Counted from the first letter of the stretch, positions 43,357-54,842 are shown. The stretch: DNA of 64,000 nucleotides from Euglena gracilis (GCA_039621445.1 CP154955.1:38047123-38111122), one strand, 5' to 3'. Translations and numbers: made by a program. The notes: a model not told the origin generated them from the letters alone.

Positions 43357-43462
43357 CTTCAGCAGCCGGTCCTCGTGGTCGCCGTCGACGTACAGGTCGA
43401 TGTCAGTGTCCCATGGGATCAGCACCCCCTTGTGGCGCACCTGCCCCATCAGGGAGCCCATG
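43357..43462 (-). CDS. LicD/fukutin-family protein, catalytic-motif exon
   Basis: Encodes MGSLMGQVRHKGVLIPWDTD then IDLYVDGDHEDRLLK. This is the G-x-L-x-G-x-x-R-H...P-W-D-x-D-I-D core of LicD/fukutin/FKRP enzymes (phosphocholine, ribitol-phosphate or related phosphotransferases), with the D-x-D acid pair that binds metal intact. The 5' border is a 2008-bp nonconventional intron (43463-45470) with CAG(+4) and CTG(-8) and pairing CAGGGG/CCCCTG; splicing there gives SAWLA-MGSLMGQVRHKG, as the family requires. 3' donor AAG/GTGTGC. Confidence 0.93.
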
Positions 43463-43504
43463 GCCAACAGGGGGCTGCCCCTCCGCCCCACTGAAGGGTG
43501 GGAG

Positions 43505-44485
43505 AAAACTGGAAAAAAGGGACTGGTCTAGACCCCCTCCCCCAGGCCCGGTTCCCCAAGGATTTGGACGAACTAACTACTGCTTCAACAGATACAATAC
43601 GCAATGCCCGGCGCATGAGCGCAGCTGACAGACCGGATCCCTTCAGTGACAGGCCGGATCCCGAGTGATGTGGGATTCATACTGTCGAAAATTACTTGCC
43701 ATCACCAACAAACCTATCGTGCACCTGGGACATGTGGTCCCAGAGTACGATAGCACGTAGAATCTTCTTCCAACCCGGATAATCCGGCCTTCCAGACAAT
43801 GTATCCCTGAGGTACCTGGGTGTCCTGGTCTCGCCTGTGCTCCGCGGAGTGCACCCTGTGGCTGCTTACGCGGAACACATGCGCCGTTATTCCCCTGAAC
43901 TCACAGAAAGTGAGATGGGCGATGTACCAATGCAAGAACCAATATACTTACCACAACAACGTTTCACTTCTCCTGCACGCATGCCACCTGCCCGAACTGG
44001 GAGGCTGGCGTGCCATCACAATACGTTGTTGAGGCAGAAGATCCATACGATGAAAACTATACGGACGAAATGGCCGAAGAGCCATATGACGAGTATACAA
44101 CGGCAGAACCTGAGCTGGAGTATACCATGGAAACAGACGAACGACTACCTCAACCACCACAGCCACCGCAACCACAACCACCTACAACCGGGGGGTCCGG
44201 GGGTCACCCCAAACTGCAAAAAAAAATACTCTGAGGTGGAAATGAGGTTTTGTTGGGCCAAAAAAATTCCCAAAAATGGCAAAAAATGGGCAGTTTTGGC
44301 CAGTTGTTTTTGGGAGACCAACAAAAATTATTGGCGATTTGTGCTGGTCACTGGAAAAAAAAATCCACTAGCTAGCCGTGCTCCCACGGGGGGGGGGTCC
44401 ACTGGGATTTCCACTAGGCAAATTTAGACTAGCTGCAGTCCAGCCCCCTCCCCCCGGGGTACTGCAAACATGTAAGAAGAAAGCT
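43505..44485. mobile_element. Family A element apparently interrupted by a coding fragment
   Basis: The left part (actggaaaaaagggactggtctagacccc) and the right part (44190-44485: ggggtccgggggtcacc, core, ccactagctagcc, agctgcagtccagcccc, gtactgca) resemble the two halves of the family A elements. In the complete copies the C-run and G-run are adjacent; here about 630 bp of unrelated, coding-like DNA lies between them. Confidence 0.6.
43551..44189 (+). pseudogene. Plus-strand coding-like fragment inside a family A element
   Basis: From ttccccaag one frame reads DLDELTTASTDTIRNARRMS, stops at TGA, and resumes later as PVAAYAEHMRRYSPELTESE and VPMQEPIYLPQQRFTSPARM. A second frame follows with YVVEAEDPYDENYTDEMAEE and a proline/glutamine tail (PQPPQPPQPQPP). 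Two in-frame stops and one frame change break it. The acidic-then-PQ composition resembles a retroelement gag or a disordered host protein, but I recognise neither. Confidence 0.5.
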
Positions 44486-44599
44486 GGGCCAGAGGCGTCA
44501 AACATTAAGAAAAATACTGACAAGACATCACAGAACATCAGAATTGTGGCCCACCACAGCATAACAACGTCTAGAGTCTACCATGACGCAAAGTGATAC

Positions 44600-45250
44600 T
44601 CTGCATACCGTGGTTGGGCATCAGATTGCGGCCCTCGGCAAAGCAATTCCAAGCAGGCTCTTTTCAACAGGGAGGATGGGGTTCTTGTGCTAAAGGTGCT
44701 GCACGGGGGGTGGGGATCGCTCGGTTGGCACAATGTGGGGTGGGTGCCGCATTGGTGAATTTCTGTGCAGTTTTACACATTTCCCATAGTTTCCCACCAA
44801 CTTTGCTACCTATATCCATTTTTCAGATGGCAGCCACATGTATGTTTGCCACCCTTTCTGCCGATGGGTTAAAAGAAATCACCAGGAGAAGAGCTCCTGG
44901 CACCACACAAAAATGTTACCCCAAATAGGAAAATAAAAAAACACACCCCACGTGTTTTTCTATGAGCCTTCGGCTGGAGGGGTGGCCAAATTTATAAACA
45001 GGGAAACAGCTTACAAAAATGCGGCAACAAAATTGTTGATTCTTTTCTCCTGCTTTCAAATCCTGTTTTTTTTCTTTTTGTGTGTTTTGGCCGAGGTTGC
45101 GATGACTGTGGGGGGCATGCAACACAAGACTCCCAAATACTCCCAAAATTATTTGTAGAGGATTTCCAGACACTAAGGCAAAACTTAAAACATTGAAAAA
45201 GCCAGAATCTCCTAGTGGACTTGCTCTTTTCAAGTTGAGAAATATGTTTA
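44600..45250. other. Noncoding stretch, within the large LicD intron
   Basis: AT-rich; no exon recognised on either strand. Confidence 0.45.
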
Positions 45251-45470
45251 TTCCAAACCTTCAAAAAATTCAACCGTCCAAAAGAAAAAATCATCGTCCA
45301 AAATTCGGATTCTTATGATTTTCAGGAAAGGAAAGCTCCATTTTTTGTGCTGATTCATGATTTCTCGCATTTTTTTTGCAACACAAAACAGAGGAATTGT
45401 TCCTGGCTTCAGCCAGCCAGGAACAAATTTGCTGGCCAAAGACGCATTTCACATCGGCAATCCCCTGAGA

Positions 45471-45634
45471 GCGAGCCATGCGGACACGTTGTGGGCGTGG
45501 ATGGCGTCCAACGCCCACTGCAGCGTCTTCTTCAGGCGGCGGTGCTCGATGCAGCACTTGCGGTAGACGTGGTCCGCGGCGTGGAGGGAGTTGTTGAGGC
45601 GGGGGTGGCGCCACAGGAGGCACTCGGGGGTCTC
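45471..45634 (-). CDS. LicD/fukutin-family protein, exon before the catalytic motif
   Basis: After accccctccag the frame reads ETPECLLWRHPRLNNSLHAA, DHVYRKCCIEHRRLKKTLQW and ALDAIHAHNVSAWLA. The L-x-x-A-L-D...H...A-W-L segment directly precedes G-x-L-x-G in LicD proteins. Ends in phase 2 at the TCTCAGGGG nonconventional donor. Confidence 0.88.
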
Positions 45635-46202
45635 CTGGAGGGGGTGGCCCAGGGTGAGTGCAAACCTCAGCAACGCAAATGCTTGTCGACACTCCACCCT
45701 CTGAGACTCGGCTCCATTGACCAGAGGACTCAACTCAAATACAAAAACAATAAATCAAAAATACATTGAATAAAAAGTAATAAATAATACATTAAAAATA
45801 AAAAATGACATCACGCAGGTTGGACGGACTTCGACTTTGTGCAGCCTGTCATGCATGGGGGACGGACCTGATCGCACCCACTGATGTCGAACTTGTCATA
45901 CCCCCGCCAGGGAAACCAGCTACCATCCAACTTCCACGCGCAGTTGATGCGGTTGGCACACCGGCCGGCTGCTGCCCAGCGGAATCACAGCAAATGTGTG
46001 TCATGGACAGATCTGGAAGATTCCATGGAGATCAGGGCAACGGATTTCTAAGAAAGCGTCGAAGGAGAAAACCAAAGCATCCCAGATATCAAGCCCGCTT
46101 GCGTTTGTTAAGCTTTCTCGACAAAATGAAGAATCCCACATTGTCTTTTTCAGGTCCCAAAGGGTCTTGGATTGATTGATGTAGTCCAGCCGAGCGCTGG
46201 CG

Positions 46203-46301
46203 GCGCATCCGCATCGCATGGAAGAAGAATTGCGCGTGGAACTGCGCCAGGTCGAAGTGCTTCGCCAGCCGCCTCTCCAGCCAAGTCGGGGTCTGGACGT
46301 C
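46203..46301 (-). CDS. Probable upstream exon of the LicD-family gene
   Basis: After ccgccacccag the frame reads DVQTPTWLERRLAKHFDLAQ and FHAQFFFHAMRMRR in phase 0, matching the phase of the next exon. The 3' edge (before CGCCAG) is inferred. Further 5' exons are not identified, so signal or transmembrane sequences expected of a Golgi LicD enzyme cannot be assessed. Confidence 0.6.
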
Positions 46302-46399
46302 CTGGGTGGCGGGGGGACGGGAGGGGACCTGCTGGCCCGCATCACAAGCCAGCCCAAAAAAAAAGTTGTGTTGGAACGTTTGATTTGGCAGGAAACAAA

Positions 46400-47320
46400 G
46401 GTTTTAAAGCATTAAATGGATCAAAAAAAAAATAACACCCCAAAATACCTTGGCAGTGCCCTGAAACTTTGCACAACTAAGAATAACTTTGCAGGGTGAA
46501 GGCCAAAAAAGAATTGTGCAGACTGCCAACGTTAAGAATGATGCATGTTTTGATGATGGATAATCATGAGGTAGTAAGCACAAAAAAATATCAATATGCC
46601 ACACTTTTTTGTTGTTCGATGAACAAAAAAATGATTACCTTACATCAATTATCATTAAAAACAGCATTTTACATCAATCTCTTTTTTTGGGAAAATGTTG
46701 AATGGATCCATCAATGGTTCTGGGTACTGCCCAATTAACTTTTTTTTGAAGGGTGGGGGTAGGGAGAATATCGGTACACTAGCTTTGCAAGGGGCAAACT
46801 TATATGAATATATACATGGCAGCAGCCTTCTACGTTCTACTTGCCCCCTAGGCTGAGAAGAAGCTCCAGGGGGGGGGGTCGTATGGTGGCACCCGCATCC
46901 CACTTTCCGGCTTTTCGGTCCGTTTCACCCCAGAACCACCCCGATTCCAAGGCAACTGTCGGCGGATACAGGGAAGGTGGGTCTGCTTTTTTAGGAGGGG
47001 GTTTGGGTTTGGACCGTCGCGCCGAAAATTGCCCCATTTTTAGGGGAATAGTTAGGCGGAAGAAGTTAGGTCCCACTCTCGGGAGCCCCTTTCGGAAGAT
47101 TTTTGGGAGTGCGTTTTGCCTAAAGACTGCCCGAATTCTGCCGAAATTCCGCCGAACTTGGTCCAAAACGGGGCTGAACTTCCCCCTAGATTCCTAAAAA
47201 ATGGGACTCCTCTGGGAATTTCAACTTTCCTCCGAAACAAGACCTGGGCGTCACGATATGACCTCCCCCCCCCCGGAGCTTCTACTTGTCCCCCCCGAAG
47301 GGTAAATAGAAGGTTGCTGC
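46400..47320. other. Stretch with no supportable gene
   Basis: AT-rich to 46840, then moderately GC-rich with a plus-strand open region that has no family resemblance. Confidence 0.4.
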
Positions 47321-47390
47321 CACACACACACAACACACACACCACACACACACACACACACACCACACACACACACACACCACACACACA

Positions 47391-47421
<31 letters not shown>

Positions 47422-47450
47422 CCCGTGTGTGTGTGTGTGTGTGTTTGTGT
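47321..47450. repeat. (CA)n followed by (GT)n microsatellite
   Basis: About 100 bp of interrupted CA repeats run through acccgtg into about 26 bp of GT repeats, so the two arms are complementary and could form a hairpin. Confidence 0.97.
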
Positions 47451-47539
47451 ATCTCTATATGGCAGGTGTAACTTTTGATACCCACCCCTGGGGGGGGTAT
47501 CAAAATGGACACTTGGTTGGCTAGAGCTTATACCTGGGG

Positions 47540-47580
47540 TTAGAGGGTTAGTAAAGGCGTAGGGTTAGGGTTAGGACCGG
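47540..47580. repeat. Interstitial TTAGGG-like stretch
   Basis: Contains gtagggttagggttagg and a nearby gagggttagt. Only about two and a half telomere-type units. Confidence 0.5.
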
Positions 47581-47599
47581 CCGGCCCAGGTTCGGCGAC

Positions 47600-48440
47600 T
47601 GGAGGCACGCCGGGTATATATGAGGTGGTTCCGAGACCGGTTTTGAGACCTTGGCTTTCGGTTTTTCGGTATATTGATTTTGTTTCGTGGTTGGTTAATG
47701 GGGGGGGGGGTTAGCAAGTGTCCAGTCACGTTTTTTCCCCCTCGACCCTACCAAAATCAATTTTTTGTAACTTTGATGTACCAAGGTCAAGACGAAATGT
47801 CAATTTCGACAATTTCGTCAAGCAATATGTCATAATGTCCAGGGGGTATTTGGGGTCATTTGGCAGATATTGACCAACAATTCCTTGACCTGCCCAATCT
47901 ATTAAACCCCCCCACACACGGGATTGTGGGGGGTTAAAAAAATGGAGAGGGTCTTACTCTTAGGATGAAAATAAAACCTTAATAGATCCCAGCAACAAAA
48001 ACCATTTGCTTGCACATCAGAAAAACACCTTGAAAGACCATCTTTGCCACGGGAGGAAACAAGAAAATGATGAGAAAAAAGGGTGGCAGAGAGACAGCTT
48101 GAAAAAGGTCTCATTCTTGCACGTCATCCCTCAAAACCATGGCAATTATTTTAGTAAGAAACGGCTGCTGCTGAAATACCTGTTCCTTCGTCCTTGTTAT
48201 ATCATGCAAGTTTGATTTTTGGCTGCTTGCTGACGATTTCGACTGCTATTTCGATTTTTGGTCCCAAAAGGGATGCTAATAATCTGAATAATATGTATAT
48301 AATATAATAATAGACATATATGCATATATGTATGCATGTAAATCTATATGCTCCTATTCTTGGGGAAGGAGCTGCCAATTTTTTTTAAAATGGAAATTGA
48401 GACTCAAGGGCAAAAAAAAAAATAGATTTCGGTCTCACTG
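47600..48440. other. Noncoding stretch
   Basis: AT-rich; no exon recognised. A pair of short TATATG stretches is near 48290-48345. Confidence 0.4.
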
Positions 48441-48454
48441 TGGGTGGCACACTG

Positions 48455-48536
48455 CGAATTGTTGCAGCTCACTGTCGAGCTCGTCATTCTCGTTGGCCGG
48501 GCAGTCACTCTCGGTGTCATCGTCACGAGGGTCTTC
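48455..48536 (-). CDS. Exon of unknown function, acidic
   Basis: Acceptor caatttctgcag, then EDPRDDDTESDCPANENDEL and DSELQQF. Highly acidic and probably disordered. 3' edge uncertain (a TCGCAG nonconventional-type donor is possible). Confidence 0.55.
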
Positions 48537-49171
48537 CTGCAGAAATTGGGATGGCAGTTAGCTCAAGCGATCCACAACGTCACCACGTCACCACATCCTC
48601 TGACGTGTGCAAAAAAAAAAAAAACTATTGGGCTATTTCATAATCATAAAACCAGTGCTGATTCTCGCATTTTCTCCCACTTTCCACAATGTCATCACAT
48701 CAATTAAAAAAAATTGTAAACAATAATAGTTTTATAATAGTTTGCAAAAAATATTAAAATTTTATGTAAACTGCTGCAATGCCCAAAAACCACACAAATA
48801 TGCGCTGTTTGCATCTGAGAATATGTATGTTTTTTTTCGGGAAATAATCTATAGTCTAAATTTGCATACTTCCCTGCACTTACATTAAATTTTGCACCTC
48901 CGATTAAATCATTCAAATGAGACACTCCCATCTTGACAGCAAAATAAGAATGGTGCACAAAAGAAACAGTTGTTATTTCCTTCCTGAAAATGAATAGCAG
49001 AGATATGAGGGGCATCCTTGCAAGACAGAAAAAAAAGATCAAAAAGAATTTATTTGAAACTCCCAAATGCATCCTCCAGAACATCCCCTGACGGGGCACT
49101 CAGAGGTGGGCGGCTGCTTTCCTGTCTGCATGCAGGTTGTGATTCCATCCCTGGGAACTCCCGGCCAAAGA

Positions 49172-49290
49172 CGGAAAGGATGCCAAGGGGCGCGCCTTGT
49201 CCTCCTCTGCTGCCCTGGCCGCCGTCCGCACCTCCGCCTCCGCGCCGGCCTCCTCCCGGAACGTCGTGTCTCCGGCACCCCGCGGCCGGA
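49172..49290 (-). CDS. Exon of unknown function, Ala/Glu-rich helix
   Basis: The frame reads GDTTFREEAGAEAEVRTAAR then AAEEDKARPLASFPSLAG. The 5' edge fits CTG + 5 nt (CTGTCTCC/GG) and the 3' edge fits TCCCAGGGATGG (CAG at +4), so both borders may be nonconventional. Confidence 0.55.
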
Positions 49291-49509
49291 GACAGGGGAG
49301 GGGGAGGGGCCAGCAGACCGCCCTCCCACCTTACAGGGCGGGGGGGGGGGGCAGGAGGGTGGAAAGTCTTACTCACCTCGCTTTGTTGGCTGATACGCCA
49401 GGTTTGGCGGGGAGTTGGCTGGAGGAGTGAAATGGGGGCTTGTTGGAAAGCCGGACTTCAACCATCTGCCGAAATCAAACAAAAACACCCGGAAGCCGTT
49501 CCGGCTTTC

Positions 49510-49686
49510 TAGGGGGGCAGGCAGCGGGGTGGGGGCGGTCCAACAGCTCGAGGCAGTGGCGGGCCAGCAGCACCACAAAGCCGCTGGCGGGGCCCCGCTT
49601 CAAGAACTGCTCGATGGCCGCCGCGTCACGCGCCACGAACGCCCGGATGGCGGCACGGAGTTCCGCGGCCCGCTCGCCAGAGGGGC
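49510..49686 (-). CDS. Exon of unknown function, helical
   Basis: Acceptor gggttcgcag, frame SGERAAELRAAIRAFVARDA, AAIEQFLKRGPASGFVVLLA and RHCLELLDRPHP. The regular alternation of hydrophobic and charged residues suggests a folded helical domain. 3' edge unresolved. Probably the same minus-strand gene as 49172-49290. Confidence 0.65.
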
Positions 49687-50329
49687 CTGCGAACCCTTCA
49701 GTCTCATTGCCTATTCAACCTCTTCCCAATCGTCCCAGTGCACGGGGAAGTGGGTGGGTGCGGACCGCTCCACGTCCTCTTGCCAAAAAGAAAGCGTCGT
49801 CATTCCCTCAAAATACCCAAACCATGCCCTCCACCAAACGATTCAAAAGTACATAAAGAACCCCCCGAATAACGTATAAATGCACGTTGTGCACTTTGTG
49901 AGAAGTGGTATCTCAACGGGGGGTCAACCAGAATTGAGTGGGGGAGCCGGGGGATCCGTGGGAGACCGTCTCTTCCTGCCCGCATTCGAGCTGCAAGGCG
50001 GCTTGAGCAGGGTCCTGCAACTGAGAGCGGCCCATGGCCATAAGAGAGAGGGTGCGTGCGGCGGTGCCTTCCGTGGAAATGTTCCCCTTTTGGCGCTTTT
50101 ACTCTGATTTTGATTTTTTTTGTTTTTTAAATCTGACTTCTTGCTTCTTGCTTCCAACCTGCCTTGTAATTCATAAAGATGCCATTCCCTTCCAGTAGTG
50201 CTGCAACCTGCAGCAGAATGTGCACCAACTGTCAATGCAAATGATGCAAAACACTGCTCGCAAGCACCCACACACGCACCCACCCACCCACCCCCAAAGC
50301 ACAACAGGCAATGGGCCAGTCTGGTGGAG

Positions 50330-50500
50330 AGGTACAGGAAGGCGAGGACGAGGGTGAGCGCGGTGTGGAGGAGCTGGCCCACCGGCACCGAGGCGTGCCG
50401 CAGCATCGTGGCCCGCCCGCATGAACCGCCTCAGCAGTTTGGGGGTCTGCCAGGCCCGTGCCAGGGGCGTCGGGGGAACGACCGCATGGGCGGTGGACCA
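50330..50500 (-). CDS. Possible exon, two competing frames
   Basis: One frame gives PLARAWQTPKLLRRFMRAGH. The other gives MLRHASVPVGQLLHTALTLV then LAFLYLSTRL, which would be a membrane-spanning helix. The first is open across the whole GC-rich block; the second starts after a TGA, for which a CTG + 5 acceptor exists. Confidence 0.45.
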
Positions 50501-50599
50501 CTGTGGGGACCGGGAACTGTCACAAGAATGTACGGCATCAGAGACAGTGGTCAAAATGGAGCACATAAACAAGGGGAAAACGAGAAAACAGCAGAATAG

Positions 50600-52030
50600 C
50601 CCTGATTGGATTTGGTCAAATCCATTTTACGCCAAGTGGAAAGAAAGGGAAAAATTGAAGGAAAAAAAAGGGGGGAATTGAGAAGGAACAAAGGAGACAT
50701 GGGAAATAATACATTGGTGTTGGAAACGGTTATTTGTCGCGAGAATTGCCCACATACAAAATTTCTCTCACTTCGTCTCATACAATTCCACCCAGATGGT
50801 AGTTTCGACTAACTGCTTGCCAATGCCAATGTCCTTTTGATCTTTGATGCAATCAAATGGTGTCTGTATGGAAAAGCAGGAAAGATTGGCAACTTTTTTG
50901 ACTGTCCATCATTGATGGGAATGGGGATTCTATTGTTGTTGGGTCATAAAACTTTATGGTCACCGACAACAAAGAAGCCAACAACAAAGAAAGCTGTGGA
51001 GACAAAAAAAAACAAAAAAAAACAAAAAGAAGAACATTATCATCAACTAATAATGCCATTCCGTTTGGGAAACTTTCGTGCATCCTTTTGTCCACAATTT
51101 ACACAAAAAAATTTGCGTTGTTGTTGGGATTTGTTTGGGTTTTTTCGGGTTTTGTTGGGTTTTGTCGGGATCTGGTGTTTGTCGGGATCAGGATTAGTCG
51201 GAACCTACAACTCCAGAGAGCCAATAAAAGTATAGTCAGGGCTTTTCGGAATTTTTTTTTTCGGTATTTGTCGGGATTTGTTGATGGAGGTACTTGACTG
51301 GATTCCTTTGCTGTTCATCGTTGATTTTCAAGGGAACAACACAAAACAAGTTTGCCTGCATGTTCCTTAAAATTCCAAAGGAAGAACGGATTGATAATCA
51401 CAAGCAAGAATGAGACATGACAAGCACAAAGAAAGAAGCAAAAAAGATGCAGAGTTGTCTGCAAAAGGCAGGAGAAATATTTTCAGCAAGACTTTACAAC
51501 CAAATAAGCTGTGGGAGGAAAGGGGTCAAACAGGGTCAGTCGATTCTTGCCTTGGGACTTGGGCAAGCTTTATCGGTTGGGCTAATTCGCAGGAGCAGAG
51601 GGGAAAATAAATCAATAATCGTGCCTGAAAAATTTATAAATTACAATTATATAATCATAATTATAAGAAATTATTATGCAATAATAAATTATGAAATATA
51701 AAATGGTGCAATGGGATAGGGTGACCAACATTGGCACTGGTAATGCAGCTTTGACCTCGGAACCACGTACAACCAACATGACTTGGTGATAAGATCAATC
51801 ACATGCCAACCAAAAAGGTTCACACTATGTTTGGTTTTTGAAAATTGTAATTTGCAACAATCTGGGAAGTTGGTTTCTTCTGTATTTCCCCCACTTTCCA
51901 ACCAAGACAGGCAGGCAAAGACTTCAAAACTTCCCAACACCCTAACCCAACACGGAAATTCATCGCAATTTTCTGCAAAGCAAGAACCCAAGCGTTACTT
52001 CATCTCCCTGTTCTTGGCCGCCAGGAGCAG
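50600..52030. other. Noncoding stretch
   Basis: AT-rich; no supportable exon. Around 51115-51290 variants of ttgtcgggat/ttgttgggttt recur about eight times, a loose tandem repeat. Confidence 0.45.
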
Positions 52031-52059
52031 TCATCAGAGAGCTAATCGGATGGTCAGAG

Positions 52060-52260
52060 AGTCACGGGGCAGAGGCCTGCGCCATGAGCTTCGGAGCGTG
52101 CAGCGAAGTGCAGCTCACAGCGGAAAGCTGGACTCCGGGGGCCGGGGACAGGCTTCTGGGAGCCCATCCTGTGCGAGGGGCAACCGGGATGAGGCGGCGG
52201 GGGAGGGCCAGGGGTGCGGAGGTCATCCAACCGGCAGGGCTGAAGGGACGGGGCTGGCGA
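52060..52260 (-). CDS. Possible exon, frame unresolved
   Basis: GC-rich. After cccttcag one frame reads PCRLDDLRTPGPPPPPHPGC and PAFRCELHFAARSEAHGAG. Another is also open throughout. No family recognised. Confidence 0.4.
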
Positions 52261-52315
52261 ACCACCATCGTGGCCGGGATCCCCCCACGACGCAGGCACC
52301 CTTTTGAGGCCCAAT

Positions 52316-52621
52316 CAGGGGTTTTTTTAAGACCGGGGGGGGGGGGGGGGGGGGGGGCCCCCCCCCCCCCCCCCGCCCCCCGGGGGGGGGGGCCCCCCCC
52401 GGGGGGGGAGGGGGGTCCGGGGGACCCACAAAAAATGGCCGAAAAATCGCGAAAAGTGCTAAAAAAATAGAATTTTTTCGGCGCCTGCGGCGCCGAAAAG
52501 TATATCCCACTCCCCTCCGGGGGGTACCCCCCCCCGGGGGGGGGAGGGGGGCCGGCGGAAACAACAACCCTAACCCCGCCCCCCCCCCCCCCCCGGGGGC
52601 CACAAATAAAAAAAATCCCTG
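52316..52621. mobile_element. hAT-like MITE, family D, copy 2
   Basis: Starts CAGGGGTTTTTTTAAGACC and ends aaataaaaaaaatccctg, with an exact 8-bp duplication GGCCCAAT (52308-52315, 52622-52629). Long complementary poly-G and poly-C runs and a central cggcgcctgcggcgccg palindrome. On the minus strand, removing the element and one duplication leaves an open frame (NRRFIGP-QKGACVVGG). Confidence 0.94.
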
Positions 52622-52629
52622 GGCCCAAT

Positions 52630-53860
52630 GAACCGGCGGTTCGTTCCCGCCAATTCTTTGGAACGGCACTTCCTGAGCTCACCGAGAAATCCCTTGGCCC
52701 GATTGGCTTTTGGGGGAGGGTGGCAGGGTGTAGCAGTTTTGCACACGACAACTGCCGACCTCAGGGGTATGCGGGTCAGTCCAGCCGGAAACCAGTCCCC
52801 ACCCTGCACCCTGGAGGGGGGCCCCCCATCAAGCCTTCCTGTACAGCCCTGCACCACCCCCTTATAAGGACGAAGAGTCGAGCTAAATGGATTCCTCCCG
52901 AAGGGGGGTTCTTATTTTCGGCACAAGGCACCAAAAAAAACTGAACCAAATTGCTGCCATAAATACGTACTGGATAAGGAAATTTTGACCTAAAAATTGG
53001 CACCCCGGAAACGCGGGAAGGGGGCGGTCGCATCACGATGGGGGTGGAGGGTCGACCCCACCCGCCATAGGGTTTCGAGGATTCCCATACAATCCTTGGG
53101 TGGTTACCCTGGGGGGGGGGGTAAGCGATTGGGTGGGCTCTGACCCAACTACCCCCGCCATCTACCTGGGAAACATACTCGGTCCGTTCATTTTGACGAA
53201 ATAAATGACCCGGGTGTGGGGGGACGTTCAGTTGTTGTGTTGAATCCCCTGATCAAAATCCTCGCACGGCTGTGATTGATTGGTTTTTGTTGTCAAAAAA
53301 ATGCAAAACAAAAACGGTCCCCTGTCCTTGAAAACCTCTCCCTCCCGGAACCTGCCGCCTGAACCTGCCGCCAGTTGCCCCCCCCCCCCAAGAATATCGA
53401 CTCCTCCTTCCCTCCAAGAACGACTTTGCCACAAATGATAATTCACATAAAATTGTGCAAACGATGCAAAAAAAAAAACTTCATGAACATGAAAACCCCC
53501 AAAAAACTTCACCCCCTGCGAAGTTGATGGACCGATCTCTTTTGGCTACAACTCCTTGAAATGCAGTTTAGGCAGTACTCAGCACTGATGGGTTGCTTTG
53601 CCACTTTCCCCGCAAACAAAGAAATATTGTATTATATTATAATAATAATATATATTATGCTTTTTGAAAATAAAACATAAAAATAAATATAATATAACAT
53701 GACTTCTTGTCTCTATTCATAGGACAACAAAAATTACGGCACTTCGACGAATATTTATGCCTGACGCCTCCTGATATTCCAGATAATTTTTCATGTTCCT
53801 TGCAGGGGGTCAAAATTATTTGAACGGATCTTTTTTCGGCCTTCCCTCCTCAAAGTAACT
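52630..53860. other. Stretch without a confident gene
   Basis: A short minus-strand candidate exon (52622-52675, after gagctcag) adjoins the MITE. The rest is noncoding-like, with G/C runs and an ATAATATT-rich patch at 53620-53700. Confidence 0.4.
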
Positions 53861-53869
53861 TGGGAAGGT

Positions 53870-54420
53870 ACGCAATTTGGGCACTGCAAAGTTGTTGGGG
53901 GGTTATCCCCTGGGGGGGGGGCAGTGAAATCTTCAGAGGAACCTCTCTGTTCCCTAGTGGCGTAGAAAGCTTTTGCTTAAACCCCCCACAAATGACTTCG
54001 CCGTGCCCTAAAGCTCTGCTTTGCATATCCAAATAACTTTGCAGAGGGGAAGGCAAAGGCGTGGCTAAATACACCAAAATTTTCACCTTTCCACGAAGCG
54101 CCAGAAGATTTTTTGGGGTTCCTGGCCTCCCCCTGGGCCCCTGGGGGTGGTCTGACCCCCCCCCTCCACACAACCACCAATACCCTGGTCCCTGGTGTCA
54201 GGGCCAAAAAAAGGTCGGTCCGCCAACATCAACTTTGCAGGGGGCAAAGCTTCTTGGCAGGGGGAAGAATTCTTCGCGGGGTTTAGACTCTCTGCCACAC
54301 ACACATTCAACATTGTGCAAATGTGTGCTGCACATCTGTCAACAGCAAAAGAGTAAGGCCCCGGCATTCCAAAAAACAACGGAGGGTCTGCCCTCCGCCG
54401 CCTCTCCCCACTCTCTGACT
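53870..54420. other. Repeat-like noncoding stretch
   Basis: Contains gcttttgcttaaaccccc at 53970 and several aactttgcag.ggg(a)aaggc/gcaaag variants (54034, 54230), suggesting a decayed element. No gene seen. Confidence 0.4.
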
Positions 54421-54429
54421 CTCATGGGT

Positions 54430-54617
<188 letters not shown>

Positions 54618-54804
54618 CTTGGTGACGCCGGGGGGGACACATTTCCCCTGGCCCAAACCCACTCGACCACTTTTTTTCGAAAACCCACCCGCCCACGACC
54701 CCCCCCCCCCTATGGGAGGGGGTCCACCACCCACCTACCTGAAACCAGCGGAAACCCTTGAAAAAAATCTGTCCCATGGAGTATCCCACCCCCCGGGGGT
54801 TGGG

Positions 54805-54810
54805 TCCAGC

Positions 54811-54841
<31 letters not shown>
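54805..54841. repeat. Poly-C run
   Basis: More than 30 consecutive C residues, the longest homopolymer in the window. Confidence 0.95.

Positions 54842-54842
<1 letters not shown>

Noticed and set aside
45805-46179. Plus-strand frame with RKRRRRKPKHPRYQARLR
   Set aside because: Partly antisense to the minus-strand LicD upstream region and lacks splice or homology support; chance cannot be excluded.
47555-47578. TTAGGG repeats as a chromosome end or fusion point
   Set aside because: Only about two and a half units in mid-window, surrounded by ordinary sequence.
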